From the NCBI GenBank assembly GCA_030427735.1, contig JAUIBP010000002.1:186001-250000 (forward strand): a stretch of 64,000 nt of DNA, written 5' to 3'. The notes below the pieces were generated by a model. That model had not been told where the DNA came from and searched no databases. It saw only the letters and a program-made list of their open reading frames with translations. Origin of the DNA: Bacteroidia bacterium (GTDB lineage: Bacteria > Bacteroidota > Bacteroidia > Flavobacteriales > Flavobacteriaceae). Below are positions 1 through 8,002 of this stretch, piece after piece (within the stretch, counting starts at the first letter, position 1; the number at the start of each line of letters is the position of its first letter). Position numbers and translations under genes: made by a program.

Positions 1-2
1 CC

Positions 3-713
3 GAAGGCCAACTTATTAAAGCTGAAAGCAGCTCGATACAAGGTGTAATTCAAGAAAGTGCACATAACATTGCCAACGCTATTAAACGTGCTAACAAAAT
101 TTATACAGGGGCTATAGATGGTCTTTCTAAACAAGACTTAGTGTCTTTAAAGAAAAACAAAAAGCAAGTCGATAAATTATCGAACGAAATAGACGAATTA
201 CGAGATAACATCTTCTATTTTATTAAAAATCTTGACGACTCCAGCTTAACAGCTAGTAACTTTTACATTAATATTTTAGGCTATTTACAAGACATGTCGC
301 AATCTTTAGAATACGTTTCGAAAGTGAGCCACAAACACGTTAACAACAACCACAAAAAGCTTAAATTTAATCAGATTAAAGAATTAAAACAAGTTGACCA
401 AACGGTTGAAAAACTGTTTTTAACTACACAAGAAGCTTTCGAAAAACGTTCGTTTGAAGAAATTGGAAACATTTTAGCTAACAAAAAGCAAATATTCTCG
501 CTAATTACAGAGAAAATCCAAAAGCAAGTAGAACGCACACGCACCGAAGAGGTGAGCCCTAAAAACACAACACTATACTTTAGTTTATTACTAGAAACTA
601 AAGATTTACTTACCGCAACTATGAACCTGTTAGAGGAATACCATAATGCGCACGACGGCTCTATAGACATCTCTAAAATAATGCAAGATGCAGAGCCTTT
701 AGAGGAAGAATAA
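3..713 (+). CDS. Inorganic phosphate transporter (PiT family), C-terminal PhoU-like part, 5' truncated
   Basis: The reading frame is open from the first bases of the window to the TAA at 711-713, so this is the 3' end of a larger gene; the GTG at 141 is internal. The visible ~236 residues have no membrane segments and are helical and lysine/glutamate rich, with the stretch IKNLDDSS..FYINILGYLQDM..S..YVSKVSHKHVNNNHKKLKF broken into helices. From memory this resembles the cytoplasmic PhoU-like tail that follows the membrane domain in Bacteroidota PiT transporters (H+ or Na+/phosphate symport). The membrane part lies outside the window, so function rests on the tail alone. A strong hairpin terminator follows. 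Confidence 0.72.
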   Translation, partial: EGQLIKAESSSIQGVIQESAHNIANAIKRANKIYTGAIDGLSKQDLVSLKKNKKQVDKLSNEIDELRDNIFYFIKNLDDSSLTASNFYINILGYLQDMSQSLEYVSKVSHKHVNNNHKKLKFNQIKELKQVDQTVEKLFLTTQEAFEKRSFEEIGNILANKKQIFSLITEKIQKQVERTRTEEVSPKNTTLYFSLLLETKDLLTATMNLLEEYHNAHDGSIDISKIMQDAEPLEEE

Positions 714-735
714 AAACTTAAATTGTTATAATATA

Positions 736-780
736 AAAGGTCCGAATGTTTTAAGCATTCGGACCTTTCTCTTTTTAGTA
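736..780 (+). terminator. Rho-independent terminator after the phosphate transporter
   Basis: Perfect 12-13 bp stem (AAGGTCCGAATG / CATTCGGACCTT) with a 5-base loop, followed by a T-rich tract. It ends the rightward transporter transcript. With an A-rich left flank it could also serve the leftward gene ending at 799. Confidence 0.85.
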
Positions 781-798
781 CTTTGGAGAGTATTTACT

Positions 799-1371
799 CT
801 ATTTTAAAGGTTTAACAGGATATTCTTTCATCAACTTACCAATTTTTTTAGGAATTGATTTATCACGCTTTTCAGCTTTTTCCTTCACTACGGAAGTAAT
901 AATACCTTGCCACACCAATTTTTTAGTTCCCGCATCGTACATATCTACAACAAAAGTACCTTCTTGGTAATCGTTTTCAGAATAGGAAGTTGTAGCCGAA
1001 ACTGTGCCCATGCCCATACCATAGCCCCAGCCCCATCGGCCACCATAACCCATACCTCCGTTAAAATCGGTATAAGCGGTTGTGCTTGTTTTTTGGTTAA
1101 CTACCACATAAAGTGTAATGGCTAAATCTGCATTATCCGATACCATATTTAGTCCTCTAGAACTTAATTCGGACTGCATAGCATCAGTGATTCGCTTTTT
1201 ATCAAAATCGTTTAAAATTTTATCGCTATCCTTTTCCCATCCAGCAAAAGTATAGGTTTTAAATGCCGAAAAATCTATCGATTTATCATAATCGCTTTTA
1301 ATCTGTGCAAAGCCTATTGTGGTTATTAATAGCACTAAACACAGCTGTAATTGGTTGAAATATGTTTTCAT
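799..1371 (-). CDS. DUF4136 domain secreted protein
   Basis: 190 residues with an N-terminal hydrophobic signal ending near FAQ (about residue 23), then the DUF4136 pattern (SDYDKSIDFSAFKTYTF at the mature N terminus, ADLAITLYVVV in the core, KKLVWQG near the end). A glycine/tryptophan/methionine-rich loop (GGMGYGGRWGWGYGMGMG) sits in the middle. DUF4136 proteins are envelope proteins of unknown function, often lipoproteins; no lipobox cysteine is seen here, so a periplasmic location is inferred. It is the last gene of a leftward three-gene cluster whose first gene is a second DUF4136 protein, which suggests an envelope or stress role. No biochemical function can be assigned. Confidence 0.8.
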   Translation of the reverse strand: MKTYFNQLQLCLVLLITTIGFAQIKSDYDKSIDFSAFKTYTFAGWEKDSDKILNDFDKKRITDAMQSELSSRGLNMVSDNADLAITLYVVVNQKTSTTAYTDFNGGMGYGGRWGWGYGMGMGTVSATTSYSENDYQEGTFVVDMYDAGTKKLVWQGIITSVVKEKAEKRDKSIPKKIGKLMKEYPVKPLK

Positions 1372-1413
1372 ATTTTAGTATTTATGGATTAATAATGATT
1401 TGTTTAAACTGTT

Positions 1414-2001
1414 CTAATTTGTCCAGATTACGCCGACAGCTATTGCAAAATGCGACAAGCCTTCTAAATCGCCTGCTTTTGCAGCATAATTATAACGGAA
1501 GGCTGTGCGTATACCCCAACCGTAATTGACCTCGTACTCAAAGCCTATTTCGGGTCTTACACTAAACTGCCACGCATCGTCTTCAATGGTATAAAGTCCT
1601 AAATCCTGTTCTTGGCGATTATACATAACCCCTAATCCTAAAGATGCAAACGGCGTAAAGGTTTCCGATTCATTAAAGAAATAACTACCTGTAGCATATA
1701 CTGGAATACTATTAATGTAATGGTAACGATTAGCTGTAATTGTTTCTGTACCCGAAGTCGTGGTTCTTTCCCCCATATCTTCGTAAAAGGTTTGCAAGCC
1801 AGCGCTAACCCCTAAACCCCATTCATTATTCATCATATGGGTATAATCGAACCCAACCCCTCTAAAACTGGTTTTACCTATAAAATCGGCTGTTTCTCGT
1901 GTGGGGAAAGCGATTACATAATTAAGGCTATATTTCTCTTGAGCTATAGTTGATAGTGACACCACTAAAAAACCTATAAGCATATATAATTTAAGTTTCA
2001 T
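1414..2001 (-). CDS. Outer-membrane beta-barrel protein (small porin-like fold)
   Basis: 195 residues with a Sec signal peptide ending at about residue 20 (TIAQ) and alternating beta-strand patterns throughout, finishing with an amphipathic strand ending in VIWTN as in small 8-stranded barrels. Motifs such as GVGFDYTHMMNNEWGLGVSAG and FTPFASLGLGVMYN are typical of the outer-membrane beta-barrel domain families. It lies between two DUF4136 genes, 12 bp after the upstream one and 42 bp before the downstream one, so the three are probably one transcript. The substrate or role is unknown. Confidence 0.75.
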   Translation of the reverse strand: MKLKLYMLIGFLVVSLSTIAQEKYSLNYVIAFPTRETADFIGKTSFRGVGFDYTHMMNNEWGLGVSAGLQTFYEDMGERTTTSGTETITANRYHYINSIPVYATGSYFFNESETFTPFASLGLGVMYNRQEQDLGLYTIEDDAWQFSVRPEIGFEYEVNYGWGIRTAFRYNYAAKAGDLEGLSHFAIAVGVIWTN

Positions 2002-2012
2002 AAAATAAGATT

Positions 2013-2657
2013 TTAATTATTGAACGGAGGATGATTAAACGCTGTATTTAAACCTGTGGTAATGCGCCCCACAATATTAGACTCACTGCCTTGCAGCAAT
2101 CCGTTTAAAGCACCTAACCAAACCACTGGAACCTCGTTATCGCTGTTAGTATCTTCAGGATAGGTCATTTGCACTAATACCGACCCCGAACTATATCCGC
2201 TTACATAACCTGGATAATACCCTGGGTAATACCAACCCCAACCTGGGCCGTACCATGGATAATACCAATCCCACCACCACGGATTATAATAAATAAAAGT
2301 CTGATCGAAAGTTGCCGCCACAACAACAATCTCTGGATTGCTATTGGCAGAAACTTCGGTCCAGCCCATTGCATCTAAATTAGCTTTTACGGTATTTAGA
2401 ATGGCATCGGCATATACTTGGTCGATGTATTCTGGATCGCCCTCTTCACTATCATCTAAATCCATTACCTTATCTGGTATAGAGTACGTGTAGGTAGTAT
2501 TAAAACTAAAATCCTGCTCGTAATTAGTGTATACGGCATCGAAATCTTCAACATATTCGCCTCCATCTGGATAACAACCATATAAGAAGAAAACTACCGC
2601 CGAAAATAACAGCCATCTGTATTTAAAAGAAGCTGCTGTTGTAAAAATGTTTTTCAT
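2013..2657 (-). CDS. DUF4136 lipoprotein with aromatic-rich loop
   Basis: 214 residues. A long N-terminal hydrophobic segment runs into a lipobox (FLYGC, cysteine 28), so it is probably a lipoprotein. The body follows the DUF4136 pattern (YTNYEQDFSFNTTYTYSIPD, NPEIVVVAATFD, VPVVWLGALNGLLQG). Residues ~125-150 are unusually rich in W, Y, P and G (YNPWWWDWYYPWYGPGWGWY), which may be a surface or binding loop. It is the first gene of the leftward cluster with the barrel protein and the second DUF4136 protein. Function is unknown. Confidence 0.8.
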   Translation of the reverse strand: MKNIFTTAASFKYRWLLFSAVVFFLYGCYPDGGEYVEDFDAVYTNYEQDFSFNTTYTYSIPDKVMDLDDSEEGDPEYIDQVYADAILNTVKANLDAMGWTEVSANSNPEIVVVAATFDQTFIYYNPWWWDWYYPWYGPGWGWYYPGYYPGYVSGYSSGSVLVQMTYPEDTNSDNEVPVVWLGALNGLLQGSESNIVGRITTGLNTAFNHPPFNN

Positions 2658-3040
2658 AAACTTTAATTATTAACCTAATTCCACCTTAAAATATCTTTTA
2701 GCAAGAGCTGATAAGTGATTTTAGGTTGTGTTATTTTATATAAAAATAACGCAAAGAATGATAACTTACAATATCGCCTTCAATTAAAAACTTTAGAAAA
2801 CTAATTTAAACAGAAGCAAACAATATCAGTTTTAGACCATTACATTAAAAAAAACACCTAAATATTAAAGCATAAAAAAGAGGCTGTCTAAAAGTTAATT
2901 TTTCGTCAATCTGAATTTATTTCAGATTCTCATAATTGTTGATTTTCAATATGATGAGATTCTGTGTAAAGCACAGAATGACGAAAAATTAACTTTTAGA
3001 CAGCCTCTTTTTTTAAACAATTATCGAACAAGTATTTCTA
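2658..3040. other. Intergenic region with a hairpin and a palindromic repeat
   Basis: 383 bases without a gene. It holds the upstream region of the leftward DUF4136 operon, a short perfect hairpin near 2730-2751 (GTTATTTT / AAAATAAC), and the large palindromic element at 2874-3014 listed separately. No start-to-stop frame looks coding. Confidence 0.6.
2874..3014. repeat. Palindromic dispersed element, copy 1
   Basis: About 140 bases bounded by perfect 35-bp inverted arms at 2874-2908 and 2979-3013 (outer end AAAAAAGAGGCTGTCTAAAA). The centre carries a second dyad (CAGATTCTCA ... GAGATTCTGTG ... CACAGAATGACG). The same element recurs at 21285-21423 and, inverted and degraded, at 47891-48044. 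This copy lies just beyond the 3' end of nrdA. It has no ORF, so it would be a non-autonomous MITE- or REP-type element; once transcribed it could act as a terminator. Confidence 0.9.
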
Positions 3041-5530
3041 TTACGAACCACACATTAAGCAATCATCGCCTTCCGACGCTTTAGCTTGAGCTATAAGCGC
3101 TTTCATTTCTTCTGGCGACATCGGCTCGACATTTATATCTTTTTCGTTAGTTTCTTTAGCAAACTTAACTGCAGTTTGTTCTGCTTTTTCTTTTTGATAA
3201 GCTACAACAGGCTCCTCTACTTTATCTGTGGCAACGGTATTGGTAACAGGCGCTGCTTTTTTGCTATTATCTAAAGTAAATTTAATTGCATCTACCGCAC
3301 TTTTGGTTCTTAAATAATACATTCCTGTTTTTAAACCGCTCTTCCAAGCATAAAAATGCATAGAAGTTAACTTAGCCATGGTAGCGCCTTCCATAAATAA
3401 ATTTAAAGATTGCGACTGATCTATAAAATAACCTCGTTGGCGAGACATATCTATAATATCTTTCATGCTCAATTCCCAAACGGTTTTATACAAATCTTTA
3501 ATATCTTGAGGGATATTTTCTATATTTTGAATAGAACCATTGGCGCGCATGATGTCTTGTTTTAACGCTTCGTTCCACAATCCTAAATCTACAAGATCTT
3601 CCAACAAATGCTTGTTTACCACTATAAACTCTCCCGACAACACGCGACGCGTATAAATATTCGATGTATACGGTTCAAAACACTCGTTATTCCCTAAAAT
3701 CTGCGACGTTGAAGCTGTTGGCATAGGCGCCACTAATAAAGAGTTTCTCACACCATGCTCCAACACCTCATTTCGTAATTTATCCCAATCCCAAAGTCCG
3801 CTTAAATCTTTCTCTGTTAAGCCCCAAAGATTGTACTGAAATTCTCCCTTACTAATTGGGGAACCCTTGTAGGTTTTATACGGGCCATCGTTTTTAGCCT
3901 CTTCCATACTTGCTGTAACCGCTGCAAAATATAAGGTTTCGAAAATATCCTGATTAAGCTTTTTGGCTTCGTCGCTTGTAAAAGGCAAACGCAACTTGAT
4001 AAACGTATCGGCCAAGCCCTGCACGCCTAAACCTATTGGTCTATGACGCATGTTAGAGTATTCCGCTTCTTTAACCGGATAATAGTTTCTGTCGATTACA
4101 CGGTTTAAGTTTTTAGTAACGCGTTTAGTAATTCTGAACAATTCTTTATGATCGAAAGTGCCGTTTTTAACAAACATCGGCAAGGCGATAGACGCTAAAT
4201 TACACACAGCCACTTCGTCTGGAGCTGTATATTCTAAAATTTCGGTACATAAATTAGATGAACGAATAGTGCCCAGGTTTTGCTGGTTAGATTTACGGTT
4301 AGCCGCATCTTTATACAACATATAAGGCGTTCCTGTTTCGATTTGCGATTCCAGAATTTTCTCCCAAAGTTCTCTCGCCTTGATAGTTTTTCTACCCTTA
4401 CCTTCGGTTTCGTATTTAAGATATAAAGCTTCAAAGGCTTCGCTATGCACTTCGTCTAAACCAGGACATTCGTTAGGACACATTAAGGTCCACGGTCCAT
4501 CTTCCTGAACACGTTTCATAAATAAATCCGAAATCCACATAGCATAAAACAAATCGCGAGCACGCATTTCCTCTTTACCATGGTTTTTCTTCAAATCCAG
4601 AAAATCCATTATATCGGCATGCCAAGTTTCTATATACATAGCAAAACTTCCCTTACGCTTTCCTCCGCCTTGGTCTACATATCTCGCGGTATCGTTAAAC
4701 ACCCTTAACATAGGTACAATACCATTAGATGTTCCGTTAGTACCAGAAATATAACTGCCTGTAGCACGCACATTGTGTATAGCCAAACCAATACCTCCAG
4801 CCGACTGTGATATTTTTGCGGTTTGCTTTAATGTATCGTAAATACCATCTATACTATCGTCTTTCATTGTTAACAAGAAACATGACGACATTTGTGGTTT
4901 AGGCGTTCCTGCATTAAACAAGGTTGGTGTAGCGTGTGTAAAATACTTTTTAGACATGAGCTCGTAAGTTTCTATCGCTGCGTCTAAATCGGTCAAATGA
5001 ATACCTATTGCCACGCGCATTAACATATGTTGTGGACGCTCGGCTATTTTTCCGTCTAATTTTAAAAGATAGGACCGTTCTAAGGTTTTAAATCCGAAAT
5101 AATCGTAACCAAAATCGCGATTATAAATAATAGTAGAATCGAGACGTTCTTTATTCTCCATAATAACCTGATACACATCGTCGGCTAGCAAAGGAGCTTC
5201 CTGCCCTGTTCTTGGATTTATATAGGTGTATAAATCGTGCATAACATCGCTAAACGACTTTTTGGTATTTTTATGTAGGTTGGAAACCGAAATTCGTGCC
5301 GCCAATCGCGCATAATCAGGATGTGCCGTAGTTAAGGTAGCCGCAATCTCGGCAGCCAAATTATCTAATTCGCTAGTTGTTACGCCGTCGTAAAGCCCTT
5401 CAATTACCCTCATGGCAACTTTTACCGGATCTACAAGCTCGTTTAAACCATAACACAGTTTTCTTACTCTAGCCGTAATTTTATCGAACATGATAGGCTC
5501 TTTTCGTCCATCTCTTTTTAATACATACAT
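3041..5530 (-). CDS. nrdA: Ribonucleoside-diphosphate reductase, alpha subunit (class Ia)
   Basis: 829 residues. It reduces NDPs to dNDPs with the NrdB radical subunit. An ATP-cone occupies residues ~3-90. The active site is complete: redox pair C217 (MSSCFLL) and C443 (AVCNLAS), and radical/catalytic residues N426, C428 and E430 in SSNLCTEI. The tail ends in C824-LM-C827-GS, the thioredoxin/glutaredoxin-reducible cysteine pair. NrdA follows nrdB on the same strand after 142 bases. A linker rich in lysine, valine and glutamate (~735-800) precedes the tail. The palindromic element at 2874-3014 lies just downstream and may end the transcript. Confidence 0.97.
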   Translation of the reverse strand: MYVLKRDGRKEPIMFDKITARVRKLCYGLNELVDPVKVAMRVIEGLYDGVTTSELDNLAAEIAATLTTAHPDYARLAARISVSNLHKNTKKSFSDVMHDLYTYINPRTGQEAPLLADDVYQVIMENKERLDSTIIYNRDFGYDYFGFKTLERSYLLKLDGKIAERPQHMLMRVAIGIHLTDLDAAIETYELMSKKYFTHATPTLFNAGTPKPQMSSCFLLTMKDDSIDGIYDTLKQTAKISQSAGGIGLAIHNVRATGSYISGTNGTSNGIVPMLRVFNDTARYVDQGGGKRKGSFAMYIETWHADIMDFLDLKKNHGKEEMRARDLFYAMWISDLFMKRVQEDGPWTLMCPNECPGLDEVHSEAFEALYLKYETEGKGRKTIKARELWEKILESQIETGTPYMLYKDAANRKSNQQNLGTIRSSNLCTEILEYTAPDEVAVCNLASIALPMFVKNGTFDHKELFRITKRVTKNLNRVIDRNYYPVKEAEYSNMRHRPIGLGVQGLADTFIKLRLPFTSDEAKKLNQDIFETLYFAAVTASMEEAKNDGPYKTYKGSPISKGEFQYNLWGLTEKDLSGLWDWDKLRNEVLEHGVRNSLLVAPMPTASTSQILGNNECFEPYTSNIYTRRVLSGEFIVVNKHLLEDLVDLGLWNEALKQDIMRANGSIQNIENIPQDIKDLYKTVWELSMKDIIDMSRQRGYFIDQSQSLNLFMEGATMAKLTSMHFYAWKSGLKTGMYYLRTKSAVDAIKFTLDNSKKAAPVTNTVATDKVEEPVVAYQKEKAEQTAVKFAKETNEKDINVEPMSPEEMKALIAQAKASEGDDCLMCGS

Positions 5531-5672
5531 AATATTTTACACGTTTTTATTTTTGACCTGACACACCCATCAGAACAAAATGGTTAGTTAATAGGATTAA
5601 TTATTGCGTTTGTTGCGATTGCTGACTAAAAGACAAGAACCGCAAGCGTATTGTTTTTAAGTTATTTTGAAA

Positions 5673-6653
5673 TTAAAAATCGGCGTCGAAATTAAACTTA
5701 TCTTCCTCCTCTTCCTTGTTTAAAACCCCTGCTTTTTGATATTCGGATACTCGTTTTTCGAAGAAATTAGTTTTACCCTGTAACGAAATCATATCCATAA
5801 AATCGAAAGGATTGGTGGTGTTATACACCTTTTCGCAATCTAATTCGCTTAATAATCTATCGGTAACAAATTCTAAATATTGCGTCATTAATTTAGCATT
5901 CATTCCTATTAAACTTACAGGCAACGATTCGGTAATGAATTCACGTTCTATATTTAAAGCATCAACCAAAATTTCTGTAATTCTGGCCTTAGGCACTTTA
6001 TTTATTAAATGATGATTATGTAAGTGTACAGCAAAATCGCAATGCACGCCTTCGTCCCTAGATATCAACTCGTTAGAAAATGTTAAACCAGGCATTAAAC
6101 CACGCTTTTTTAACCAGAATAACGAACAAAATGCTCCCGAAAAGAAAATGCCTTCTACCGCCGCAAAGGCGATTAAGCGCTCTGCAAAACTAGGCGACTC
6201 GATCCATTTTAAAGCCCAATCGGCTTTCTTTTTGATAGCAGAAAAATGTTCTATAGCCTTGAAGAGTATATCTTTCTCCTTCTCGTCTTTCACATAAGTA
6301 TCTATTAAAAGTGAATAGGTTTCGCTATGAATATTTTCCATCATGATTTGAAAACCATAAAAGAATTTCGCCTCGCTATATTGCACTTCGCTAACAAAAT
6401 TTTCGGCTAAATTTTCGTTAACAATACCATCGCTAGCAGCAAAAAAGGCTAATATGTGCTTAATAAAATAACGCTCATCGTCGTTTAATTTATCTTTCCA
6501 GTCCGAAATATCCTGATGTAAATCTATTTCTTCGGCAGTCCAAAAACTGGCTTCAGATTTTTTGTACCACTCCCAAATATCGTGATGCTGAATTGGAAAA
6601 ATAACAAATCGATCTTTATTTTCTTGAAGAATTGGTTCTGTAGTTTGAGACAT
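5673..6653 (-). CDS. nrdB: Ribonucleoside-diphosphate reductase, beta subunit (class Ia, eukaryote-like R2)
   Basis: 326 residues, the diiron-tyrosyl radical subunit. Ligands are visible: D44 (AEEIDL), E106 and H109 ([10 protein letters not shown]), the E in [10 protein letters not shown], and E/H in [10 protein letters not shown]. The radical tyrosine is Y113 by alignment to the human IHSEMY motif. The sequence is strikingly like eukaryotic R2 ([33 protein letters not shown]), including the C-terminal DADF peptide that docks to the large subunit. It is the first gene of nrdB-nrdA. The 600-base region upstream carries repeats described separately. Confidence 0.97.
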   Translation of the reverse strand: MSQTTEPILQENKDRFVIFPIQHHDIWEWYKKSEASFWTAEEIDLHQDISDWKDKLNDDERYFIKHILAFFAASDGIVNENLAENFVSEVQYSEAKFFYGFQIMMENIHSETYSLLIDTYVKDEKEKDILFKAIEHFSAIKKKADWALKWIESPSFAERLIAFAAVEGIFFSGAFCSLFWLKKRGLMPGLTFSNELISRDEGVHCDFAVHLHNHHLINKVPKARITEILVDALNIEREFITESLPVSLIGMNAKLMTQYLEFVTDRLLSELDCEKVYNTTNPFDFMDMISLQGKTNFFEKRVSEYQKAGVLNKEEEEDKFNFDADF

Positions 6654-6795
6654 TATTTATGTTTTTTATTGATTATTAGACGAATGATTTTTGAAATCTT
6701 GTGCTAACAAATATTGAAAAATACACTCTAAAATGAAAGAGTTACTTATCAACATTGTCAACAAGTTTTTAACAACACTATATTCTTTAAGCAAT

Positions 6796-6882
6796 AAAAA
6801 GTTTACAAATAAAAACACTCAACACATTAAATAACAGTATATTGTATTTTTTAAAATCACAAAAAGTTTACAAATAAAAACA
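6796..6882. repeat. 22-bp perfect direct repeat, 65-bp period, upstream of nrdB
   Basis: The 22-mer beginning AAAAAGTTTACAAATAAAAA occurs at 6796-6817 and again at 6861-6882. The spacer holds a dyad-like ACAGTATATTGT (6834-6845). The pair sits 140-230 bases upstream of nrdB, where a repressor or DnaA/NrdR-type regulator could bind; no factor can be named. Confidence 0.7.
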
Positions 6883-6950
6883 TCTAAACCCCCTACACAT
6901 AAGACATTAACACCATTAACACAAAAGAAAATCGTTATTTGCACGAAACA

Positions 6951-6982
6951 AAAAAGAGAGCTCTACACAGAACTCTCTTTTT
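6951..6982. terminator. Orphan bidirectional hairpin terminator
   Basis: A 10-bp perfect stem (AAAAAGAGAG / CTCTCTTTTT) with A-tract and T-tract ends. It lies between two divergently transcribed genes, so it does not end either of them; a short unrecognised transcript on one side is implied. Confidence 0.7.
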
Positions 6983-7267
6983 CCCCAATAATTAACTAAA
7001 CTAACTAAAAATTTTCCAATAATTATGTAGTTACCTAATCTTTACAAAAGACCATTTTACAGGTTTATTTTTACGCGATTTATTACAATTTCGCGCTTAG
7101 TTATTATTCAAATATCATTAAAAGCTATAAAAAAATATATTTTTATGTATAGTTGGCCTCAAAAATTGTGTAATCGGCAACTCAATTCTAAAAAAAATAT
7201 TTTCAAGCATTATCCGTTATTCTATTTATATTAATCAATTATATTTATATTTCTATTTTTTTAGATT

Positions 7268-8002
7268 ATGATAAAAGCAGTTATTGTAGACGACGAGCCC
7301 AAAGCCATCCAAAGCCTCACATGGGAACTCAATAATTTCAACAAAGAAATTAAAGTAATACAGCACTTTACATCTCCAGAGAGCGCCATAACCTACCTTA
7401 ACAATACCCCACCAGATTGCTTGTTTTTAGACATACAAATGCCAACAATGGACGGTTTTCAGTTTTTAGATCAGTTAAAAAACCGCGATTATGCAGTAGT
7501 TATCACGACAGCCTATAACGAATACGGCATAAAAGCCCTAAAACACGAGGCAATAGATTATTTATTAAAACCGATAGACTCAGACGACCTGAAAGAAACA
7601 CTACAAAAAGTAAAAAAATACAACTCCAAATCCAATAATTTTAAAAACATAGAACAGGTATTAAGCGAATTTAACGAGAAATTCAACACTCATCGCATTA
7701 CCATAAATACCGATGGAAAATTAATTTTTATAGACTCGGAAGACATCCTTTTTGTAGAATCGGATGGTAATTACAGTACCATCTTCTTGAAGGACGGACA
7801 AAAAATAGTAATCACAAAAAAGCTTAAAGAAGTCAACGCCATTCTACCCGAACATTTCTTTTTCAGAATCCACAACTCCTACATTGTTAACCTTAATAAA
7901 ATAAAAGAATTTATTAAAAACGACGGCTATGTGGTCATGCAATCTAATCATAAAATTCCCGTAGCCAGACAACGTAAATCCGACTTTCTGGAAAAATTAT
8001 AA
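7268..8002 (+). CDS. LytTR-family response regulator
   Basis: 244 residues. The receiver domain (~1-120) has acidic residues D8 and D9, the phosphoacceptor D55 (CLFLDIQMP) and the KP motif in YLLKPID. The C-terminal LytTR DNA-binding domain (~140-244) begins near THRITI and contains the typical DILFVESDGNYSTI and FFRIHNSYIVNLNKI motifs. It acts in the cytoplasm as a transcription factor phosphorylated by its partner kinase. The stop codon overlaps the start of the downstream kinase gene by one base (TAATG), so the pair is translationally coupled. The target genes cannot be seen. Confidence 0.93.
   Translation: MIKAVIVDDEPKAIQSLTWELNNFNKEIKVIQHFTSPESAITYLNNTPPDCLFLDIQMPTMDGFQFLDQLKNRDYAVVITTAYNEYGIKALKHEAIDYLLKPIDSDDLKETLQKVKKYNSKSNNFKNIEQVLSEFNEKFNTHRITINTDGKLIFIDSEDILFVESDGNYSTIFLKDGQKIVITKKLKEVNAILPEHFFFRIHNSYIVNLNKIKEFIKNDGYVVMQSNHKIPVARQRKSDFLEKL

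Larger units (their letters stand above)
6654..7267. promoter_or_regulatory. Divergent control region between nrdB and the LytTR regulator
   Basis: 614 very AT-rich bases without a supported gene. They contain a perfect 22-bp direct repeat (6796-6817 and 6861-6882), two weak NrdR-box-like half matches (ACACTATATT near 6775 and ACAGTATATTGT at 6834-6845) and a hairpin terminator at 6951-6982. The promoter of nrdB must lie in the left part and that of the regulator gene in the right part. Assignment of the boxes is tentative. Confidence 0.45.

Noticed and set aside
2700-3040. CRISPR array
   Set aside because: The repeats here are one palindrome, not regularly spaced short repeats with unique spacers. 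No cas genes are in the window.
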